This document shows positions 27,206-39,658 of a DNA stretch of 45,973 nucleotides, one piece after another; within the stretch, counting starts at the first letter, position 1, and each line of letters begins with the position of its first letter. The stretch comes from Deltaproteobacteria bacterium. GTDB lineage: Bacteria > Desulfobacterota > DSM-4660 > Desulfatiglandales > Desulfatiglandaceae. Location: the NCBI GenBank assembly GCA_016927455.1, contig JAFGMQ010000022.1:1-45973 (forward strand). The letters run 5' to 3'. Position numbers and translations under genes: made by a program. The notes beneath the pieces are model-generated. The model made no database searches. It saw nothing but the letters and a program-made list of their open reading frames with translations, and was not told the DNA's origin.

Positions 27206-28153
27206 TTGCGAAGGCATATCTTGTTGCTTGAAGATTTAATAAAGACTTTTATTGCCTCTTTGAAAATCCAAAAGGGGTATTCTATCCATACTGTAAGGAG
27301 CTATCAAAACGACCTTAACCAGTTTTTAAAGTTCCTTGGCAGTGAAATCGGGGAGTTGGAGGATAAAAAAGCCTCTTTAAAAGCGGATATGGTTGATCGC
27401 CTGGTGATAAGAAAATACCTGGGAAGTCTTTATGGCCATTTGACGCGTACCACAATTGCACGAAAGCTCTCAGCCATTCGTTCATTTTTCCTGTTTTTGG
27501 AAAAATCCGGGGTTATTGGAGTAAATCCTGCATCTGATATTCTGACTCCCAGGTTAGGAAAGTATATACCCAGCTATCTTTCCGTTGATGAGGTGTTCAG
27601 GCTCCTGGAAAGACCGGAAAAGCAAAAACCTCTTGGATTGAGGGATCTTGCCATTCTGGAGGTGCTTTATTCATGCGGACTGAGGGTAAGCGAACTTGAA
27701 TCAATGAATATCTCAAACATTGATTTTGAAGAACGCCTTGTAAAAATCATTGGAAAAGGGAACAAGGAAAGGATTGTGCCGATTGGAAGGCAGGCGCTTG
27801 ACGCTGTCATGGCGTATATGGATGCAACTCAAGGCCTCAGAAAAGATTCAGGAACTGAATCGCCGGATACACCTTTATTTATAAATTTTCGAGGAGGGCG
27901 GCTATCATCCCGGAGTATTGCAAGGATAATGAAAAGATATGCAAAGGAGAGTGGTTTGACTCCTGACATAAGCCCTCATTCAATGAGACACACATTCGCA
28001 ACCCATCTTCTTAATGGAGGTGCAGATCTCAGATCGGTCCAGGAATTTCTGGGACATGTGAGCCTTTCTACAACCCAGAAGTATACGCATGTCAGCCTTG
28101 ACAGACTTATGGAGGTCTATGACAGGGCACATCCGAGAAGCCGTCTGGAGTAA
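27206..28153 (+). CDS. xerC: Tyrosine recombinase XerC-like
   Basis: SAM-like N-terminus; catalytic CGLRVSEL, HSMRHTFATHLLNGGADLRSVQEFLGH, TQKYTHVS. TTG start at 27206 is uncertain. Confidence 0.92.
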   Translation: MRRHILLLEDLIKTFIASLKIQKGYSIHTVRSYQNDLNQFLKFLGSEIGELEDKKASLKADMVDRLVIRKYLGSLYGHLTRTTIARKLSAIRSFFLFLEKSGVIGVNPASDILTPRLGKYIPSYLSVDEVFRLLERPEKQKPLGLRDLAILEVLYSCGLRVSELESMNISNIDFEERLVKIIGKGNKERIVPIGRQALDAVMAYMDATQGLRKDSGTESPDTPLFINFRGGRLSSRSIARIMKRYAKESGLTPDISPHSMRHTFATHLLNGGADLRSVQEFLGHVSLSTTQKYTHVSLDRLMEVYDRAHPRSRLE

Positions 28154-28162
28154 TGGAGAAAA

Positions 28163-28726
28163 ATGATGACTCAAAACTTATTTCCAAAAACAAGATCTAC
28201 AACTATCCTTGCAGTAAGAAAAGGCAACAGGGCCGTTATGGCCGGAGACGGCCAGGTCAGTCTTGGCGAAACAGTTATGAAGCACCACGCATCAAAGGTT
28301 CGCTATATGTACAAGGATCAGATACTGGTGGGATTTGCAGGGGCATCAGCAGATGCGTTCAGCCTTTTTGACAGACTGGAGGCAAAGCTGGAGTCATACA
28401 GCGGAAGGCTGACCAGGGCGGCAGTGGAACTGGCAAAAGACTGGAGAACAGACAAGATCCTCAGAAAACTTGAGGCGATGCTGCTTACAATGGATAAAGA
28501 TCATATATTCATAATCTCCGGCACAGGAGATATAATTGAACCTGACGAATCAGTTGCAGCAATAGGATCAGGCGGGCCCTATGCGCTTGCAGCTGCGCGG
28601 GCCCTTCTGGAACATTCAGAACTGGATGCAAATGCAATAGCGATTGAAGCCATGAAAATTGCGGCTTCTATTTGTATTTATACCAATGAGCAGATAGAAT
28701 CAATCGAGCTCGAGTGTGATGAATAG
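28163..28726 (+). CDS. hslV: ATP-dependent protease peptidase subunit HslV
   Basis: [25 protein letters not shown] gives an N-terminal Thr after processing; [17 protein letters not shown]. Probable start ATG at 28163 or 28166. Confidence 0.96.
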   Translation: MMTQNLFPKTRSTTILAVRKGNRAVMAGDGQVSLGETVMKHHASKVRYMYKDQILVGFAGASADAFSLFDRLEAKLESYSGRLTRAAVELAKDWRTDKILRKLEAMLLTMDKDHIFIISGTGDIIEPDESVAAIGSGGPYALAAARALLEHSELDANAIAIEAMKIAASICIYTNEQIESIELECDE

Positions 28727-28780
28727 ACAAGAGAAACATTGCATATTTGCTGCATAAAACACTGAAAGGATTTCTACAGA

Positions 28781-31079
<2,299 letters not shown>

Positions 31080-31159
31080 AAATTCATGCCGGATAATGGT
31101 TTCTGCAAATCGGCACATATTAATAATCATATAAATAGCTCACTCGGAGAAATTACAGG

Positions 31160-32362
31160 ATGACCAATTCACAAAACGAGACAACAAAGGACATGGCTGA
31201 CAGGTATATGTTTCAGACCTACAGCCGCCTTCCAGTGACGTTAGTTCGAGGAGACGGATGCCGGGTCTGGGATGAGGACGGCAGGGAATATCTGGACTTT
31301 ATAAGCGGCATTGCCGTATGTGCCCTGGGTCACAGTTCACCCCTTGTTACAGGAGTTCTTGAAGAACAGTCAAGAAAACTGATTCATGTTTCAAATCTCT
31401 TCTATACAAGACCTCAGGCAGAACTCTCACAGCTGCTGGTTGAGAATTCTTTTGCCGACAGGGTGTTTTTCTGTAACAGCGGTGCTGAAGCAAATGAAGC
31501 GGCTATTAAGCTTGCACGGCGTTATGCAAATGAGAAATATGAAAATCAAAGGCACGTCATTATTTCCATGGAAAATTCTTTCCACGGAAGGACTATGGCT
31601 ACTCTCTCAGCCACCGGTCAAAAAAAGATACAGGCTGGTTATGATCCGCTTCTGCAGGGGTTTAAATTTGTGCCGTTTAATGATATAGACCGTCTTGACG
31701 AGGCCATGGATGAGTCAGTATGCGCAGTCATAATGGAACCTTTACAGGGTGAAGGCGGCATAGTATGCCCTCAGTCAGGTTTCCTGAAAGATGTGAGAAG
31801 GCTATGTGCCGAACGGCATGCCCTTTTGATATTTGATGAAGTCCAGGTAGGAATGGGACGGACTGGCAGGCTATTCTGTCATGAACATTACGGGGTTACT
31901 CCCGACATCATGACACTGGCAAAGGCCCTTGGTAATGGTCTTCCTGTTGGTGCAATGCTGTCAACAGAAGATATAAGCCGGTCTTTCGGGCCGGGAAGCC
32001 ATGCGACGACCTTTGGCGGGACGCCACTTGTGACTGCAGTGTCGCTTGCAGTCCTTAAAAGTCTAATTCACGATGGATGGATTGAGCACTGCAGAGACGT
32101 GGGAGAATATTTTCAAGGCGGACTTCAGGATCTCAGGCGAAAGTACGGGTTTGTAAAGGATGTCAGGGGGCTGGGGTTGATCCTGGGCATGGAGCTTGAT
32201 CGCCCTGGAGCCCCGGTTGTTGCAGAATGTCTGGAAGAAGGTTTTCTTATTAACTGTGTGCAGGATAAAGTGCTGCGCTTTATACCCCCACTGATTATCA
32301 GCAAAAAGGAAATCGATCTTCTTCTGGATACCCTTGACAGGGTTTTGAATAATTTAAATTGA
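31160..32362 (+). CDS. argD: Acetylornithine aminotransferase
   Basis: FCNSGAEANEAAIKLARRY, FHGRTMATLSATGQKKIQAGYDPL, FDEVQVGMGRTG, LAKALGNGLPVGAML. Confidence 0.94.
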   Translation: MTNSQNETTKDMADRYMFQTYSRLPVTLVRGDGCRVWDEDGREYLDFISGIAVCALGHSSPLVTGVLEEQSRKLIHVSNLFYTRPQAELSQLLVENSFADRVFFCNSGAEANEAAIKLARRYANEKYENQRHVIISMENSFHGRTMATLSATGQKKIQAGYDPLLQGFKFVPFNDIDRLDEAMDESVCAVIMEPLQGEGGIVCPQSGFLKDVRRLCAERHALLIFDEVQVGMGRTGRLFCHEHYGVTPDIMTLAKALGNGLPVGAMLSTEDISRSFGPGSHATTFGGTPLVTAVSLAVLKSLIHDGWIEHCRDVGEYFQGGLQDLRRKYGFVKDVRGLGLILGMELDRPGAPVVAECLEEGFLINCVQDKVLRFIPPLIISKKEIDLLLDTLDRVLNNLN

Positions 32363-32378
32363 TTTAAGGAGATTATAG

Positions 32379-33596
32379 TTGACCGAAAAGATAAAAAAAA
32401 TAGTTCTGGCCTACTCAGGTGGCCTTGATACCTCCGTTATTCTTACATGGCTCAAGGAAACCTATGATTGCCCTGTGGTTGCCTATGTCGCTGATGTAGG
32501 GCAGGGCCAGGAACTTGACGGAATAAGGGAAAAAGCCCTGAAAACAGGCGCCGATGAAATAGTCATAGATGATCTGAAAGAAGAGTTTGTCAGAGACTTT
32601 GTCTGGCCCGCACTCAGGGCGAATGCCATATATGAATCAACCTATCTTTTGGGGACTTCTCTTGCGCGGCCTCCCATTGCAAGGGGACAGGTCGAAACGG
32701 CCAAGAGAGCAGGTGCCGATGCGGTATGTCATGGTTCCACAGGGAAGGGAAATGATCAGGTCAGGTTTGAGCTGGCATTTATGCGCCTGAATCCAGACCT
32801 GAAAATAATTGCCCCGTGGAGGATATGGCCGTTTAAAGGAAGAGAAGACCTTATGAATTATGCCGCTTCAAGGAAAATCCCTGTGCCAGTCAGCAAGGAC
32901 AAGCCTTATTCCAGCGATCGCAATCTGCTGCATATAAGCTTTGAGGGAGGGATACTTGAAGATACATGGAATGAACCTCCCGAAGATATGTTCCTGCTGT
33001 CTGTATCACCTGAAAAAGCGCCTGATAAACCTGAATATATTGAAATAGAATTCAGGAAAGGCGATCCGGTCTCTGTAAACGGAGAATCCATGCCCCCTCA
33101 TCAGCTTCTGGCTCATCTGAACGAACTCGGCGGAAGAAATGGAATCGGCAGGGTCGATATGGTGGAAAACAGGTATGTGGGAATGAAGTCAAGGGGCGTC
33201 TATGAAACTCCCGGGGGAACTATCCTGAGGGTGGCTCATATAGCAATGGAGTCAATTACTCTTGACAGGGAGGTCATGCATATCCGTGACAGCCTTGTGC
33301 CGAGATATACGGAAATGGTTTATTACGGCTTCTGGTTTTCTCCTGAACGCGAGATGCTCCAGGTGATGATCGACGAAAGTCAAAAAAATGTCAGCGGATT
33401 TGTAAAACTGAAACTGTATAAGGGTAATTGCATTGTGGTTGGAAGAAAATCCGAATCGTCCCTTTATGATGCCAGCCTGGCATCATTTGAAGGGGAGGAC
33501 ATATATAATCAGAAGGATTCTGAAGGCTTCATCAGATTGAGCGGTCTCAGGCTGAAGATGGCGAGACTGTTGGAGAAAAGAAAAGCCGGCATTTGA
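32379..33596 (+). CDS. argG: Argininosuccinate synthase
   Basis: [47 protein letters not shown] start. Confidence 0.97.
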   Translation: MTEKIKKIVLAYSGGLDTSVILTWLKETYDCPVVAYVADVGQGQELDGIREKALKTGADEIVIDDLKEEFVRDFVWPALRANAIYESTYLLGTSLARPPIARGQVETAKRAGADAVCHGSTGKGNDQVRFELAFMRLNPDLKIIAPWRIWPFKGREDLMNYAASRKIPVPVSKDKPYSSDRNLLHISFEGGILEDTWNEPPEDMFLLSVSPEKAPDKPEYIEIEFRKGDPVSVNGESMPPHQLLAHLNELGGRNGIGRVDMVENRYVGMKSRGVYETPGGTILRVAHIAMESITLDREVMHIRDSLVPRYTEMVYYGFWFSPEREMLQVMIDESQKNVSGFVKLKLYKGNCIVVGRKSESSLYDASLASFEGEDIYNQKDSEGFIRLSGLRLKMARLLEKRKAGI

Positions 33597-33614
33597 TTTT
33601 CCAAGGAAAACCGT

Positions 33615-34994
33615 ATGACTGAAAAAGTTTGGGGCGGTCGCTTCCGGGAGGAAACCGATTCCCTTGTAAACAGATTTAATGCATCCATTGGCTTTGACCG
33701 CCGTCTTTATGCCCAGGATATAAAGGGCAGCATGGCCCATTGTAAAATGCTGGCAAGACAGGGAATAATCAGCGATGATGAGGCATCGAAAATTCTTGCC
33801 GCGCTTGGTGAAATAAACAGAGAAATTGAACGCGGGGATTTGCTGATTAGCGATGATTACGAAGATATACATGGACTTGTTGAAAAGACCCTTGTAGGCA
33901 AAACAGGCTCACTGGGTGAAAAACTTCATACCGGAAGAAGCCGAAATGATCAGGTTGCTCTGGATGTAAGGCTCTATGTCAGGGATGTGATTCATCATAT
34001 TACTGCCCTGATCAGGGAAACCCGGATTACCCTTGTTAAAATTGCTGAAGACAACCTTGATTTGATAATGCCGGGATACACTCATTTGCAGCGCGCTCAA
34101 CCGGTTTTGCTGTCTCATCATTTGCTCGCCTACAATGCTATGCTGAAAAGAGACGGAGAACGTTTCAATGACTCCCTTAAAAGGGTAAACATCCTTCCGT
34201 TGGGCAGTGCCGCTCTTGCAGGGTCCACGTTTAACCTGGACAGGGAGATGGTGGCTGATGAGCTGGGATTTGACGGCATTTCTGAAAACAGCATGGATGC
34301 GGTTAGTGACCGCGATTTTGTTCTTGAATTTCTTTTCAATGCCTCCGTATTGATGATGCACTTAAGCCGTCTGAGTGAAGAATTGATTCTTTGGTCAAGC
34401 CAGGAATTCTCTTTTATTTCAATATCAGACGCCTTCTGTACGGGGAGCAGCATAATGCCGCAGAAAAAAAACCCCGACCTGCCTGAGCTTATCAGAGGAA
34501 AAACCGGTCGCGTTTACGGCCACCTGATATCTCTTCTTACTGTTATGAAGGGACTGCCGCTGACATATAATAAAGATATGCAGGAAGACAAGGAGGGCCT
34601 TTTTGATTCGGCTGATACGGTTGAAATCTGTCTTGAGGTCATGACAAAGCTTATAGGAGAAATTTCATTTAACCGTGAAAGATTAAGGGCCGCTGCAGAA
34701 AAAGGATTCCTTGTTGCGACTGACCTTGCAGATTACCTCGTAGTGAAAGGTATGACCTTCAGGGAAGCCCATGAAATAGTCGGCAGGATAGTGCTTTATG
34801 CCCTTGATAAAGGAAAAGAGCTTAATGAGATTTCTCTTGATGAAATGAGGGGCTTCGCGAGGAAAATTGATCAGGATGTTTATGAGTGGCTTGATACTGA
34901 AATGTCTGTTAAGAGGAAAAAGATCCCCGGCGGAACCGGCCACGATGCTGTAAGAAAAAGCATCAAAAAAGAAAAAGAGGATCTCAGAATTTGA
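33615..34994 (+). CDS. argH: Argininosuccinate lyase
   Basis: WGGRFREETD, HTGRSRNDQVALDVRL, GSSIMPQKKNPD signature. Confidence 0.97.
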   Translation: MTEKVWGGRFREETDSLVNRFNASIGFDRRLYAQDIKGSMAHCKMLARQGIISDDEASKILAALGEINREIERGDLLISDDYEDIHGLVEKTLVGKTGSLGEKLHTGRSRNDQVALDVRLYVRDVIHHITALIRETRITLVKIAEDNLDLIMPGYTHLQRAQPVLLSHHLLAYNAMLKRDGERFNDSLKRVNILPLGSAALAGSTFNLDREMVADELGFDGISENSMDAVSDRDFVLEFLFNASVLMMHLSRLSEELILWSSQEFSFISISDAFCTGSSIMPQKKNPDLPELIRGKTGRVYGHLISLLTVMKGLPLTYNKDMQEDKEGLFDSADTVEICLEVMTKLIGEISFNRERLRAAAEKGFLVATDLADYLVVKGMTFREAHEIVGRIVLYALDKGKELNEISLDEMRGFARKIDQDVYEWLDTEMSVKRKKIPGGTGHDAVRKSIKKEKEDLRI

Positions 34995-35440
34995 AACTGG
35001 TCAACTTTCTACTGCCTGCCGCAGTTGCTCTGATTATTCTGTCTGTATTCGGATGCGGCAGAAAGGCTCCGCCGTTTCTGCCGGAAAAGGATTTTCCCTA
35101 TACCGTTATGCAGTTGCAGGTTGAAATAGAAACAGGGAACATTGCCCTGAAAGGGACTGTATCCTCCATTCATGGCCGGGGAACAGACAGGGCGGAAATT
35201 AAGGGCTGCCGTATTTATCATGCCTGGTATGCGCCTTATGATTTTCCATGTGAAGGCTGCCCTGTTAATTATTCTGTTTACCAGGATGTCGAAGGTGATG
35301 TTATCACTGAAGGCGGTTTCTACTGCCGTATTCCAATGGAGGTAAAAAAAGGCATTCATTTTTTTAAAGTCAGCCTGATCGGCCCGAACAGTGCTGTCGG
35401 TCCACCTTCTACCCAGGCCAGATTTGCGGTTGACGATTGA
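34991..35440 (+). CDS. Small lipoprotein, LptM/YifL-like N-terminus with a C-terminal extension
   Basis: Signal sequence ending VFGC, then GRKAPPFLPEKD (compare CGLKGPLY.P of YifL). TTG start overlapping argH; sits upstream of lysA/dapF. Confidence 0.7.
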   Translation: MKLVNFLLPAAVALIILSVFGCGRKAPPFLPEKDFPYTVMQLQVEIETGNIALKGTVSSIHGRGTDRAEIKGCRIYHAWYAPYDFPCEGCPVNYSVYQDVEGDVITEGGFYCRIPMEVKKGIHFFKVSLIGPNSAVGPPSTQARFAVDD

Positions 35441-35508
35441 AATTTTAACCTTTACGGGTATCCAGTTCGATCCGGATTAAAAGCCCTCAATAATTAATTC
35501 CAAGAGAT

Positions 35509-36765
35509 ATGCATCATTTCCATTACATAGACAACGATCTCTATTGTGAAGAGACATCTGTATCAGAAATTGCACAGAAAGTATGTACGCCTTTCTACCT
35601 CTATTCATATGCCACACTTCATCAACACTTCAGGGTATTTGACGATGCATTCGGTCATTTAAAACACCTGACGTGCTTTTCCATGAAATCAAACTCAAAC
35701 CTTGCTGTAGTGAGACTTTTTGCTCTTGAAGGAGGAGGGGTCGATATTGTGTCCGGCGGAGAGCTCTATAGGGCCCTCAAAGTCGGTGTCGATCCGAAAA
35801 AGATTGTGTACTCCGGGGTTGGAAAAAAGACGGAAGATATTGAATATGCCCTGACATCGGGCATCCTCATGTTTAACGCCGAATCTCCGCAGGAAATACT
35901 GAAGTTGAACGAGGTGGCAGGCAGGCTCGGTAAGAAGGCAAATCTGGCATTAAGAGTCAATCCCGATGTTGATCCAATAACACATCCCTATATTTCGACA
36001 GGTCTTAAGCAAAATAAGTTTGGGATTGATATAAATGAGGCGTTGGAACAATATATCATAGCTAAAAACCTGAAAAACCTTGATGTACGAGGAGTGGCAT
36101 GCCACATTGGATCCCAGCTGACACAGGTCAGTCCCTTTGTTGATACGATAGAGAAATTAAAAGGATTGATTAACAGTCTGGAAGGATCCGGAATCCGCAT
36201 TGATTATCTGGATCTGGGAGGCGGTCTCGGCATAACCTATGATACGGAGGCTCCTCCCCTCCCAAGGGAATATGCTGCGGCCGTTCATGACGTCCTCGGA
36301 GCAACTGATCTGACCCTGATACTCGAACCGGGCCGTGTGATAATGGGAAACGCGGGGATATTGGTCACAAGGGTTCTCTATACAAAGACAACAAATGACA
36401 GGACTTTTTTCATTGTGGATGCAGGAATGAATGATCTGATAAGGCCAAGCCTTTACAATTCATTTCACGCCATTCAGCCTGTAAGGCTTTCCGGACGGAG
36501 CAAAGTCACAGCGGATATTGTCGGGCCCATATGCGAATCAGGGGATTTCTTTGCAAGAGAAAGGGAGACAACTGTCTTTGAGCCTGGAGAGCTTCTGGCA
36601 GTTATGAGCGCCGGCGCCTATTGTTACAGCATGTCATCCAATTATAATTCAAGACCGAGGGCCTGCGAAGTCATGGCAAAGGGTAACCGTTATTATGTTA
36701 TAAGGGCCAGAGAGACCTATGAAGACCTTGTAAGAGGAGAATCAATTCCTGATTTCATGTTATAG
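35509..36765 (+). CDS. lysA: Diaminopimelate decarboxylase
   Basis: CFSMKSNSNLAVVRLFALEGGGVDIVSGGELYRAL, HIGSQLTQ, LDLGGGLGI, GPICESGDFFARER. Confidence 0.97.
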   Translation: MHHFHYIDNDLYCEETSVSEIAQKVCTPFYLYSYATLHQHFRVFDDAFGHLKHLTCFSMKSNSNLAVVRLFALEGGGVDIVSGGELYRALKVGVDPKKIVYSGVGKKTEDIEYALTSGILMFNAESPQEILKLNEVAGRLGKKANLALRVNPDVDPITHPYISTGLKQNKFGIDINEALEQYIIAKNLKNLDVRGVACHIGSQLTQVSPFVDTIEKLKGLINSLEGSGIRIDYLDLGGGLGITYDTEAPPLPREYAAAVHDVLGATDLTLILEPGRVIMGNAGILVTRVLYTKTTNDRTFFIVDAGMNDLIRPSLYNSFHAIQPVRLSGRSKVTADIVGPICESGDFFARERETTVFEPGELLAVMSAGAYCYSMSSNYNSRPRACEVMAKGNRYYVIRARETYEDLVRGESIPDFML

Positions 36766-36786
36766 ATCGGGAGGTTATGATAAGAG

Positions 36787-37617
36787 ATGGAAGGCATTGA
36801 ATTCTGGAAGATGAACGGTACCGGAAATGATTTTATAATTATTGACAACAGGCGCGGTCTTATACATGAAAATGACATGGGATACTTTGTAAAAAGGGCC
36901 TGTCGCCGAAGGGAATCAATAGGCGCGGATGGTGTTATTTTTGTTTTAAAATCAAGGGATTACGATTTTCGCTGGAGATACTTCAATGCAGACGGAGGAG
37001 AGGCTGAGATGTGCGGAAACGGTGGACGGTGCGTCTCACGTTTCGCCTTTTTGAAGGGCATTGCAGGATCGAAAATGGTATCCGAAACTATGGCAGGACA
37101 TATCCCGGCGGAAGTCAACGGCAGGATAGTGAAGATTCTTATGCCTCCGGCCAGGGGTTTCGCAAGAGATTTAAAAATTGAACATAAGAAGGGCTGGAAA
37201 AGCATTGATTTTATAAATACCGGAGTTCCGCATGCAGTAGTCCAGGTCGAAGAACTGGCGGATTACCCTGTAAAGGAGCATGGGAGTTTCATCAGGCACC
37301 ACAGCCTTCTTTCACCTCAGGGAGCAAACGCAAATTTTATGAAGATAAATGCGCCTGGTCAACTTGAGATAAGGACCTATGAAAGGGGTGTTGAAGATGA
37401 GACGCTGGCCTGTGGAACCGGGTCAATTGCATGCGCCCTTGTATCCTCTCTAAGGGGAATGACGGATTCACCTGTGAAAGTAAGGACCAGAAGCGGTGAA
37501 GACCTGACTATTTACTTCAAAAGAAATAAAGACTTTGAAGGAGGATTTGAGGAAATCTGGCTGGAGGGAAATACATCTTTTATCTACCAGGGTCAACTTA
37601 ACAGGGAGGCTTTATAG
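36787..37617 (+). CDS. dapF: Diaminopimelate epimerase
   Basis: FWKMNGTGNDFIIIDNR, EAEMCGNGGRCVSRF, ERGVEDETLACGTGSIACAL. Confidence 0.97.
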   Translation: MEGIEFWKMNGTGNDFIIIDNRRGLIHENDMGYFVKRACRRRESIGADGVIFVLKSRDYDFRWRYFNADGGEAEMCGNGGRCVSRFAFLKGIAGSKMVSETMAGHIPAEVNGRIVKILMPPARGFARDLKIEHKKGWKSIDFINTGVPHAVVQVEELADYPVKEHGSFIRHHSLLSPQGANANFMKINAPGQLEIRTYERGVEDETLACGTGSIACALVSSLRGMTDSPVKVRTRSGEDLTIYFKRNKDFEGGFEEIWLEGNTSFIYQGQLNREAL

Positions 37618-37629
37618 TTCTTAATTCTT

Positions 37630-37687
37630 CGCAGAAAGGTTATCCTTCTGCGGGGCCGGGCCAATAACCTGTAACGTATGCCCGGCC
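37630..37687. promoter_or_regulatory. Two successive hairpins between dapF and dapA
   Basis: CGCAGAAAGG-TTAT-CCTTCTGCG (37630-37652) and GGCCGGGC...GCCCGGCC (37654-37661/37680-37687). Confidence 0.5.
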
Positions 37688-37818
37688 TGTTGAACTTTTC
37701 AAAAAGAAGTGATCAATGGTAGTAATGAAAATGCTGGTTTGATTGTGAATCGTTCCGGTGTTATAAACTGACATCGACGGATTTTCAGGACAGCTTAATT
37801 AAAAAAAGGGGGCTGATT

Positions 37819-38691
37819 ATGTTTAAGGGATCCATTGTTGCCATAGTTACTCCATTTAAAGAAGGAGTATTTGATGAGGATGCGTACCGCGATCTGATAG
37901 AGTTTCAGATTGAAAACGGTACCAGTGCCATTGTTCCCTGCGGTACAACCGGCGAATCCGCTACCCTCAGCGTGGAGGAACACAACAAAGTCATCAGGGT
38001 TGCCATAGATGCGGTAAAAGGAAGGGCCCCAGTGATAGCCGGAACCGGAGGGAACAGCACCAGTGAAGCCATTGATCTGACAAAACATGCAAAAGAGGCC
38101 GGAGCGGATGCTACACTTCAGGTTACCCCTTATTACAACAAACCGACTCAGGAAGGCCTGTTCCAGCATTATAAGGCTATTGCTGAAGCCGTTGCGCTTC
38201 CACAGGTTCTGTATAATGTGCCTGGCAGAACAGGAGTCAATATGCTGCCGGAAACTGTTGCAAGGCTTGCAGAGTTCCCTGAAATCCATGCAATTAAAGA
38301 GGCATCCGGCAATCTTGAACAGATGGCGGAGATCATCAACCTCGCCGGGGATAAGATTACCCTGCTTTCAGGTGATGACAATATAACCCTGCCGGTTCTT
38401 TCCATAGGCGGAAAGGGGGTCGTGTCAGTAGTTGCCAATATTGTCCCGAGGGATGTGGCTGATATGGTGAATGCCTGGGAAAAAGGAGATATTGAAAAGA
38501 CAAGGGAAATCTACTATAAACTCCTTCCGCTGTGCAGGGCCATGTTTTACGAAACAAATCCCATACCTGTAAAGACTTCGGCTTCACTTATGGGGAAAAT
38601 CAGGCTTGAATTCAGGCTCCCCCTTGTACCTATGTCAAGCGCCAATCTCGAAAGACTGAAGAATGCCCTTGGAGACTATGGATTGATATAA
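37819..38691 (+). CDS. dapA: 4-hydroxy-tetrahydrodipicolinate synthase
   Basis: GSIVAIVTPFKEG, VPCGTTGESATLSVEEHNKVI, YNVPGRTGVNM, AIKEASGNL. Confidence 0.97.
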   Translation: MFKGSIVAIVTPFKEGVFDEDAYRDLIEFQIENGTSAIVPCGTTGESATLSVEEHNKVIRVAIDAVKGRAPVIAGTGGNSTSEAIDLTKHAKEAGADATLQVTPYYNKPTQEGLFQHYKAIAEAVALPQVLYNVPGRTGVNMLPETVARLAEFPEIHAIKEASGNLEQMAEIINLAGDKITLLSGDDNITLPVLSIGGKGVVSVVANIVPRDVADMVNAWEKGDIEKTREIYYKLLPLCRAMFYETNPIPVKTSASLMGKIRLEFRLPLVPMSSANLERLKNALGDYGLI

Positions 38692-38738
38692 TTCGTATTT
38701 TGATCTCAAATTCAACTCGTCGATGTGGAGAGACAACA

Positions 38739-39545
38739 ATGATCAGAGCTATTGTAGCCGGTGCTGCAGGCCGAATGGGGAAACGCATAATTCAGATGAT
38801 CAGCGATGATAATGAGGTATCCCTTGCCGGTGCCTTTGAGCGGCCGGACAGTACTGAAATTGACAGAGATGCAGGGGAAGTGGCCGGTGCCGGAAATATG
38901 GGTGTAGCAATATCAGGTTCCCTGAACGAGGTGGCTGATAAAGGAGATGTAATAATCGATTTTACGAATCCCCAAACAACATTGATCAATATGCGTTCGG
39001 CCGTTTCATGCGGGTTGGCCATGGTGATAGGCACAACCGGCATGAGCGGGGACATGCTCGAGGAGATAAAAGAACGTGCATCAGGGATAAGATGTGTTAT
39101 GGCCCCTAACATGAGCGTGGGTGTAAATGTTATGTTCAGGATAGCCCGTGAAATGGCATCAATCCTTGGCAGCGACTATGACATGGAGATCCTTGAGACC
39201 CATCACCGCCTTAAAAAAGATGCCCCTAGCGGAACAGCTCTCCGCCTGGCTGAGGTGCTTGCCCGGGCTGTCGGGCGTGATATTGAAAAAGTCGGGGTCT
39301 ATCAGAGAAAGGGGAATATCGGGGAAAGAACAGATGAAGAGATCGGAATACAATCCTGGCGTGCCGGAGACATTACAGGCGAACATACCGTAATGTTCGG
39401 AGGGATTGGTGAAAGGCTTGAACTGACGCATCGTGCACACAACAGGGACAATTTTGCAAGGGGCGCCGTAAGGGCTGCGAAGTGGTTAATGAGCCAGCCG
39501 AACGGGCTCTATGATATGCAGGATGTCTTGGGGTTAAGGCATTAG
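38739..39545 (+). CDS. dapB: 4-hydroxy-tetrahydrodipicolinate reductase
   Basis: IRAIVAGAAGRMGKRII, VIGTTGMSG, ETHHRLKKDAPSGTALRLAE. Start refined to the ATG at 38739. Confidence 0.97.
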   Translation: MIRAIVAGAAGRMGKRIIQMISDDNEVSLAGAFERPDSTEIDRDAGEVAGAGNMGVAISGSLNEVADKGDVIIDFTNPQTTLINMRSAVSCGLAMVIGTTGMSGDMLEEIKERASGIRCVMAPNMSVGVNVMFRIAREMASILGSDYDMEILETHHRLKKDAPSGTALRLAEVLARAVGRDIEKVGVYQRKGNIGERTDEEIGIQSWRAGDITGEHTVMFGGIGERLELTHRAHNRDNFARGAVRAAKWLMSQPNGLYDMQDVLGLRH

Positions 39546-39658
39546 AAAGTATTCCCCCTGGTAGGGATACTGAAGATTCAAATCTGGAGCGTTACAAGAA
39601 GACTGTTTAAGCGTCATGCGCGGGCTATCTTTAGAGATCATTATTTAATGAGGTTAAA

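Noticed and set aside
37795-38289. 164-aa minus-strand ORF overlapping dapA
   Set aside because: Shadow of dapA; Cys/Phe/Ser-rich low-quality translation.
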